Below, piece by piece: positions 6,140-10,232 of a DNA stretch of 10,232 nt (positions within the stretch are counted from its first letter, which is position 1; each line of letters begins with the position of its first letter). Source of the DNA: an uncultured Oscillospiraceae bacterium (lineage in GTDB: Bacteria; Bacillota; Clostridia; Oscillospirales; Ruminococcaceae); NCBI GenBank assembly GCA_934456315.1, contig CAKSHG010000065.1, positions 1-10,232 of the forward strand, given 5' to 3'. A program made the translations under genes and the position numbers. The notes below the pieces were generated by a model that was not told where the DNA came from, did not search any database, and was given only the letters and a program-made list of their open reading frames with translations.

Positions 6140-6902
6140 AAATAACAATATTCTCGAAGTAAAGAACCTCTCGATACAGTTCGGCGGTCTGCGCGCGGTA
6201 GACGGGCTGAACATGACTATCCGCAGGGGACAGCTCTACGGACTTATCGGACCGAACGGCGCAGGCAAGACCACAGTGTTCAACATGCTGACCGGCGTGT
6301 ACAAGCCCACCTCCGGAACGATACTCCTGGACGGCGAGAACATCACCGGAAAGCCCGCGATAGCCATCAACAAAGCTGGTATCGCGAGAACGTTCCAGAA
6401 TATACGCCTGTTCAAGAACATGAGCGTTCTCGACAACGTAAAGGCTGGACTTCACAACCACACCAACTACACAGCTATCGAAGGCGTATTAAGGCTTCCG
6501 CGCTACTTCAAGGAAGAAAAGCGCGTCACTGCAAAGGCAATGGAGCTCCTCAAGGTGTTCGAGCTTGACGGCGAGGCGCAGCAGATGGCGGCGAACCTCC
6601 CCTACGGCAAGCAGAGAAAGCTCGAGATCGCGCGTGCACTGGCGACCGACCCGAAGCTGCTGCTTCTGGACGAGCCGGCAGCCGGAATGAACCCGAACGA
6701 AACCGCCGAGCTGATGAACACGATACACTTCGTCCGCGACGAATTCAAGATGACGATACTGCTCATCGAGCACGATATGAAGCTTGTTTCCGGTATCTGC
6801 GAGGAACTGACCGTGCTGAACTTCGGTCAGGAGCTGGCACAGGGCGAGACCTCTGCGGTGCTCAACGACCCGAAGGTCATCACCGCATATCTCGGAGAAT
6901 AA
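6132..6902 (+). CDS. livG: Branched-chain amino acid ABC transporter ATPase LivG
   Basis: This 256-residue cytoplasmic ATPase powers LivHM. It has Walker A GPNGAGKTT (residues 40-48), a Q-loop glutamine in ARTFQNIRLF (Q89), the ABC signature in the LivG form LPYGKQ (156-161), Walker B LLLLDEP with E181 as the catalytic glutamate, and the switch histidine in LLIEHDM (H214). The A-G-M-N segment after Walker B is characteristic of the LivG branch. A GTG nine bases upstream in the same frame is a possible start, but the ATG at 6132 is better: GGGAGG lies eight bases before it and it begins MAENNN. The gene overlaps livM by eight bases and is followed by livF after 13 bases. Confidence 0.95.
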   Translation: MAENNNILEVKNLSIQFGGLRAVDGLNMTIRRGQLYGLIGPNGAGKTTVFNMLTGVYKPTSGTILLDGENITGKPAIAINKAGIARTFQNIRLFKNMSVLDNVKAGLHNHTNYTAIEGVLRLPRYFKEEKRVTAKAMELLKVFELDGEAQQMAANLPYGKQRKLEIARALATDPKLLLLDEPAAGMNPNETAELMNTIHFVRDEFKMTILLIEHDMKLVSGICEELTVLNFGQELAQGETSAVLNDPKVITAYLGE

Positions 6903-6915
6903 GGAGGAAACGCTC

Positions 6916-7626
6916 ATGTCAATGCTGTCAATAAAGGACTTACAGGTATACTACGGCGCTATCAACGCGATAAAGGGCATTTCCTTCGATGTTGAGCAGG
7001 GCGAGATAATCGCACTCATCGGCGCGAACGGCGCAGGTAAGACCACGATACTCCACACTATCACCGGACTTGTGCAGGCAAAGCACGGCTCCGTAATGTT
7101 CGGCGGGAAAGATCTCACAAAGACCCCTGCGCACAAGATAGTTTCAATGGGAATGGCGCACGTCCCGGAGGGACGCCGCGTATTCGCGCAGCTTTCGGTT
7201 TACGAGAACCTCATGCTCGGAGCCTACACCCGCAAGGATAAGGCAGAGATACAGAACTCCCTGGCTAACGTGTTCAAGCGTTTCCCCAGACTGGAAGAAC
7301 GCCGCAATCAGGCGGCAGGTACGCTCTCCGGCGGCGAGCAGCAGATGCTCGCGATGGGCAGGGCGCTGATGTCCAAGCCGTCCATAATCCTCATGGACGA
7401 GCCGTCAATGGGACTTTCTCCGCTGTATGTCAGCGAGATATTCGATATTATTCAGGAGATAAACAAGAGCGGAACAACCGTTCTGCTGGTAGAGCAGAAC
7501 GCTAAAAAGGCGCTGTCCATCGCAAACCGCGCTTACGTTCTGGAAACTGGCAAGATAGTGCTTTCCGGCGACGCTCACGAGCTGATGAACAACGATTCCG
7601 TAAAGAAAGCCTATCTGGGTGAATAA
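6916..7626 (+). CDS. livF: Branched-chain amino acid ABC transporter ATPase LivF
   Basis: This 236-residue ATPase is the second nucleotide-binding subunit and is expected to work as a heterodimer with LivG. It shows Walker A GANGAGKTT (36-44), the LivF-typical VPEGRRVFAQLSVYENL region (83-99), signature LSGGEQQ (137-143), and Walker B IILMDEP with E162. In place of the usual switch histidine it has VEQNA (Q194), which is normal for LivF proteins. The ATG at 6916 has AAGGAGG just upstream; a second ATG two codons on is less well placed. It is followed after only 12 bases by the cytidylate-kinase-like gene, so the operon continues past the transporter. Confidence 0.95.
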   Translation: MSMLSIKDLQVYYGAINAIKGISFDVEQGEIIALIGANGAGKTTILHTITGLVQAKHGSVMFGGKDLTKTPAHKIVSMGMAHVPEGRRVFAQLSVYENLMLGAYTRKDKAEIQNSLANVFKRFPRLEERRNQAAGTLSGGEQQMLAMGRALMSKPSIILMDEPSMGLSPLYVSEIFDIIQEINKSGTTVLLVEQNAKKALSIANRAYVLETGKIVLSGDAHELMNNDSVKKAYLGE

Positions 7627-7638
7627 CAGGAGGGTGCT

Positions 7639-8259
7639 ATGGATAAGAAGTTTACAGTAACTATCGCCCGCGGATTCGGCAGCGGCGGTAAGACCATCGG
7701 CAAAATACTTGCCGACAAGCTGGGAATAAAGTTCTATGACAAGGAGCTTATCCGCATGGCTTCCGACGCCAGCGGTATCAACGAGGCGCTTTTCGGTCAG
7801 TCCGACGAAAAGACCAAGAACAGCGTTTTCAATAAGCCCGGCGTTTACAAGGGCGAGGTGATCGCTCCCGGAAAATCCGGATTCATTTCCGAGGAGAACC
7901 TGTTCAACTATCAGGCGATGGTCATCAAGCAGATAACCTCCGAACAGTCCTGCGTCATCGTAGGGCGCTGCGCGGACTATGTGCTCAAGGGCGACCCGTC
8001 AGTTATCCGCGTGTTCATCTATGCTGACGAGGAATCCTGCGTGAAGAACGTTGCTGACGTAAAGGGCATAACCGACCGCAAGGAAGCGCTCAGGGTTATC
8101 GTTGCCACCGACAAGGAGCGCGCTGCGTACTACAAGGCGCATACCGGCAGGGATTGGATCGATGCGAGGAACTACGATCTTTGCCTCAACAGCGGCGACC
8201 TCGGCTTTGAGAAATGCGTTGATATCATTACAGATTTCATCAAGATAAAGCTGGGCTGA
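7639..8259 (+). CDS. Cytidylate kinase-like family protein
   Basis: This 206-residue cytoplasmic protein belongs to the cytidylate-kinase-like family of P-loop nucleotide kinases. The N-terminus TIARGFGSGGKTIGKILADKLGIKFYDKELI carries the nucleotide-binding loop GFGSGGKT (12-19) and the FYDKELI segment (32-38) that marks the family. A middle CVIVGRCADYVL strand and a C-terminal YDLCLNSGDLGFEKCVDIITDFI complete the fold. It differs from housekeeping CMP kinase (Cmk) in the P-loop and in lacking the usual CMP-binding insert, so its substrate is unknown. It has an AGGAGGG site and follows livF after 12 bases, in the same transcript; a strong hairpin ends the operon right after it. Why a nucleotide kinase relative is coupled to amino acid uptake cannot be read from the sequence. 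Confidence 0.85.
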   Translation: MDKKFTVTIARGFGSGGKTIGKILADKLGIKFYDKELIRMASDASGINEALFGQSDEKTKNSVFNKPGVYKGEVIAPGKSGFISEENLFNYQAMVIKQITSEQSCVIVGRCADYVLKGDPSVIRVFIYADEESCVKNVADVKGITDRKEALRVIVATDKERAAYYKAHTGRDWIDARNYDLCLNSGDLGFEKCVDIITDFIKIKLG

Positions 8260-8278
8260 TCCGAATAATTAAAAGGAA

Positions 8279-8310
8279 AAAGGGGCTGTGATTCACAGTC
8301 CCTTTATTAT
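8279..8310. terminator. Bidirectional intrinsic terminator
   Basis: A 12-base-pair stem, AAAGGGGCTGTG (8279-8290) with CACAGTCCCTTT (8294-8305, one G-U pair), closes a 3-base loop. It begins 20 bases after the kinase-like stop. On the plus strand it is followed by ATTATG; on the minus strand it is followed by TTCCTTTTAATT, a better T-tract. It therefore can end both the liv operon and the convergent pnuC transcript. Confidence 0.85.
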
Positions 8311-8383
8311 GTCAAAATAGTTCCTGCTACTATAAACTATAGTTTTCTTTAACAGTCGCTTTTCTATCAGAAATTTAACCTCA

Positions 8384-9091
8384 TCATGCCATGTCAATCG
8401 CATTCGCTGCGCGATTCTCCTGCGCCTTCGCCATTTTCCGCCAATTAATAAACCCGTAAATATCGTTCACCAGGAACGCCAGGAAACATACCACAACTGA
8501 AATATAGCGGACATCGTCAGCAGCAGCCATTACCCACAGCACGACCAGCACGACATCATTCGCCGCATAAGCAGCTGCGTAAAGCTGGCTTCTCCGGAAT
8601 ACGAAATACACCGCCGCAAAGCTTGTCGTGACCGAAATAGTGCTCGGGATCAGGTTCGCAGTGTTGAAGTGTTTCAAAATAAAGTAGAATCCCACAGTGA
8701 CCGCTATAGTCAGCACCGTCATGAAAACATACTCCGGGGCTTTCAGATGATTCACCTTTACCTCGTCCTTTTTGTCAGACGGGTGCTTTATCCAGGATAT
8801 CAGCGAAAATACAGCCATCGGCATCGACATTCCGAGGTAGGTTATCATCTCCCCGTAGTACGCGAATCCCCAGGATATAGCGCCGTACAGCAGTGCGAAT
8901 ACTATAGCCATAGCCTGCGCCGCCGGGTGTCCCTTCGCCGCAAATATCAGCGAGGTAACTCCTATCAGCGACGCCGCCAGTGTTATCCAGCTGCTGCGGT
9001 CGAACATCAGGAACGCCGCCAGGACTGCTGCTACTGAACTCGCCCACAGCGCGAGCTCCCCCTTTGAAAAGTAATTCACAAGATACTTCAT
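8384..9091 (-). CDS. pnuC: PnuC-family nicotinamide riboside transporter
   Basis: This 235-residue membrane protein belongs to the PnuC family, facilitators that take up nicotinamide riboside or related vitamins, which are trapped inside by phosphorylation. About seven hydrophobic segments are seen, with the family C-terminal motif NDIYGFINW (209-217) and the tryptophan-containing GAISWGFAYYGE and FSLISW segments. PnuC relatives can instead carry thiamine (PnuT) or riboflavin (PnuX), so the substrate is probable rather than proven; no TPP or FMN riboswitch is recognisable in the leader. An ATG eight codons upstream is possible, but GGAGG lies five bases before the ATG at 9089-9091, which also begins the normal family N-terminus. 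It has its own strong promoter and a structured leader of about 100 bases. It converges on the liv operon with a shared terminator. Confidence 0.88.
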   Translation of the reverse strand: MKYLVNYFSKGELALWASSVAAVLAAFLMFDRSSWITLAASLIGVTSLIFAAKGHPAAQAMAIVFALLYGAISWGFAYYGEMITYLGMSMPMAVFSLISWIKHPSDKKDEVKVNHLKAPEYVFMTVLTIAVTVGFYFILKHFNTANLIPSTISVTTSFAAVYFVFRRSQLYAAAYAANDVVLVVLWVMAAADDVRYISVVVCFLAFLVNDIYGFINWRKMAKAQENRAANAIDMA

Positions 9092-9111
9092 GCTTTCCTC
9101 CAAACAAAAAA

Positions 9112-9184
9112 GCACCCGTGCGTATCTTCAAAGACCTAACGATACGCGCGAATGCTCTGAATTGCATTCTCTACCCGGTGGCAG
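9112..9184 (-). ncRNA. Structured 5' leader of pnuC
   Basis: Within the roughly 100-base leader three hairpins follow each other on the minus strand: CTGCC/GGTAG (9171-9184), GAATGC/GCATTC with an 8-base loop (9150-9169), and GCGTATC/GATACGC with a 14-base loop (9120-9147). CACC near 9175-9178 could pair with GGTG at 9113-9116, closing a junction around the last two hairpins. The two large loops share a complementary TTCA/TGAA, which would allow a loop-loop contact. A run of six T lies between this element and the ribosome binding site. The class is not recognised; a vitamin-sensing riboswitch is a plausible inference given the gene. Confidence 0.4.
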
Positions 9185-9200
9185 ATTTATTTACCTGATG

Positions 9201-9229
9201 ATTATAACACAGTTCCTGTGATTTGTCAA
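9201..9229 (-). promoter_or_regulatory. Perfect consensus promoter of pnuC with spacer palindrome
   Basis: The minus strand has TTGACA (9224-9229), exactly 17 bases, then TATAAT (9201-9206): a full consensus sigma-A promoter. Transcription would start near 9194. The spacer contains the inverted repeat CACAG-GAA-CTGTG (9208-9220), a good position for a repressor operator. The -35 box lies eight bases beyond the stop codon of the upstream membrane fusion protein gene. Confidence 0.8.
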
Positions 9230-9236
9230 GAGGGAT

Positions 9237-10232
9237 TTATGCGTCTGCTTCCGTCGGCTGGTCGGCAGAGGTGAATTCGCCGCTGCCCTCCGCCATGACG
9301 ATATCCCCGGCGGAGATACCGTCCAGAATCTCGGTGTAGCCACCAAGGCTGGCTCCGACAGTCACTTTAAGCTTGAAACGCTCCTCGCCGTCCACCAGGG
9401 TGACATAATTCTCAGTACCGGAGGATTTCACCGCTGAATCCGGCACAGCGAGCACATTCTTGCGCTCTGTTGTCACGAACACGGTAGCCCAGCCCGCCGA
9501 AACCGCCATCGCAGAATCGACCAGCACCTGCTCCATTGCATTGTTGTCGAGCTGGAACACAGTCCGCTTCGCAGCGTTTCCGGACGCCTCCGACGGAGCC
9601 GTATCCGGAGCCTGGACGACTGTAGCGTCGTAGGTGGTGTTGTCTATCCTTATCTGAACCTTCTGACCGAACCGGAACTGCGAGCCTCCATCGACGTATA
9701 CCTCCGTCCTGCTGACCTCGGAAACCGCGCAGCAGACCGCTCCGCCGGTGACTGTCGAGCCCTCGGTCGCCGCCCGCGTAAAGGTGATTATACCGTCGAA
9801 CGGCGCTCTGATCGTGTAGGAGTCCTTTTCCTCAAGCATCTGGTCGAGCTTGAGCTGCTCTATTTCATATTGCAGCTGGTCCGCGCGGATTCCGGACAGG
9901 GAAGCCTGATATGCTGCGTTGACTATAGTCTGCTGATTGCTGATATCATAGTCAAGGTCGGAGGAATCCAGCTCCGCCAGCACCTCGCCCTTGGTGACGC
10001 TTCTGCCCTTGAGCGCATTGAACGATTTCACCAGAGCGTCGCCGGGATATGTCAGGTAAACCGCATACGGATACCCGATGGTGACGCCCGTGCTCTGGGT
10101 TTCGGACAGGTCCATGTACTTTGCCTCGGCTATCTCGTACTGAACAGCAGCCGCGCCGTATATCGGGAGCTGTATCTCCCCGCTGGTGTTTCCGCGGGAA
10201 CAGCCGGTGAACAATGTTATCGCAGCAAGCAG
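9237..10232 (-). CDS. Membrane fusion (HlyD/MacA-type) lipoprotein, 5' end missing
   Basis: At least 331 residues of an efflux adaptor subunit are present; the start lies beyond the right edge. The visible N-terminal end, LLAAITLFTGCSRGNT, is the end of a signal peptide with a lipobox (FTGC), so the protein is a lipid-anchored extracytoplasmic protein. Then follow a barrel-sandwich half (GRSVTKGEVLAELDSSDLD), a short helical hairpin (about 40 residues), the second sandwich half (YTIRAPFDGIITFTRAATEGSTV), a beta-barrel (FRFGQKVQIRIDNTTYDATVV) and a C-terminal membrane-proximal domain with LAVPDSAVKSSGTENYVTLVDG. In Gram-positive bacteria such proteins work with MacB-type ABC exporters, whose genes would lie upstream outside the window. 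A TTG at 10212-10214 is open in frame but falls inside the signal peptide and is not taken as the start. No clear terminator separates it from the pnuC promoter. Confidence 0.88.
   Translation of the reverse strand: MLAAITLFTGCSRGNTSGEIQLPIYGAAAVQYEIAEAKYMDLSETQSTGVTIGYPYAVYLTYPGDALVKSFNALKGRSVTKGEVLAELDSSDLDYDISNQQTIVNAAYQASLSGIRADQLQYEIEQLKLDQMLEEKDSYTIRAPFDGIITFTRAATEGSTVTGGAVCCAVSEVSRTEVYVDGGSQFRFGQKVQIRIDNTTYDATVVQAPDTAPSEASGNAAKRTVFQLDNNAMEQVLVDSAMAVSAGWATVFVTTERKNVLAVPDSAVKSSGTENYVTLVDGEERFKLKVTVGASLGGYTEILDGISAGDIVMAEGSGEFTSADQPTEADA

Noticed and set aside
5198..6214. A 338-codon open frame on the minus strand, opposite livM.
   Set aside because: It lies opposite a clear LivM, has an odd composition rich in Glu, His, Arg and Asp, and lacks a plausible ribosome site or domain.
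7639..8259. Calling this gene the housekeeping cytidylate kinase cmk.
   Set aside because: The GFGSGGKT loop and FYDKELI region point to the cytidylate-kinase-like family, and the protein lacks the usual CMP-binding insert. The substrate is unknown.
9092..9200. TPP, FMN, preQ1 or purine riboswitch upstream of pnuC.
   Set aside because: The conserved cores of these classes as I know them could not be found on the minus strand. Only an unclassified structured leader is reported.
10212..10214. TTG as the start codon of the membrane fusion protein.
   Set aside because: The frame stays open to the window edge and the upstream residues form a hydrophobic signal peptide, so the true start lies outside the window.
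1..10232. Mobile element, phage, CRISPR, toxin-antitoxin or defence system.
   Set aside because: No transposase, integrase, long terminal repeats, spaced repeat array or defence-related protein was seen. The gene content is housekeeping and transport.

Overview
The window looks like a stretch of chromosome from a Firmicutes species in the class Clostridia, probably a gut Oscillospiraceae/Ruminococcus-like organism. The evidence is mixed base composition, strong AGGAGG ribosome binding sites, consensus sigma-A promoters, a YolD-like plus UvrX-like polymerase pair, and a lipoprotein version of the branched-chain amino acid binding protein. The genus is an inference. No tRNA, rRNA, CRISPR array, insertion sequence or phage gene was seen.

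Left part (1-2335, genes on the minus strand): a Y-family translesion DNA polymerase (UvrX/UmuC type) and a small YolD-like protein overlap by 11 bases. They are followed by dtd, the D-aminoacyl-tRNA deacylase, which has its own promoter at the end of the YolD-like gene. The polymerase promoter carries a palindrome with CGAAC/GTTCG arms between its -35 and -10 boxes, which suggests DNA-damage (LexA-type) control, although the arm spacing is one base short of the usual Gram-positive box.

Middle part (2300-8310, plus strand): two tandem promoters and a structured 5' leader precede a complete branched-chain amino acid ABC transporter operon. It encodes the lipoprotein binding protein LivK, permeases LivH and LivM, and ATPases LivG and LivF. 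A cytidylate-kinase-like gene sits 12 bases after livF and ends at a strong hairpin. A large hairpin between livK and livH probably lets the binding protein be made in excess over the membrane parts.

Right part (8384-10232, minus strand): a PnuC-family vitamin transporter has a perfect consensus promoter (TTGACA-N17-TATAAT), a short palindrome in the promoter spacer and a leader of about 100 bases with three hairpins. Upstream of it is the 3' part of a lipoprotein membrane fusion protein (HlyD/MacA type), cut by the window edge.

The coding content is ordinary. The points worth following are non-coding: the livK leader with three abutting stems, the pnuC leader, the two promoter-spacer palindromes, and a possible leaderless 26-codon frame upstream of livK. 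I found no convincing new multi-gene system.
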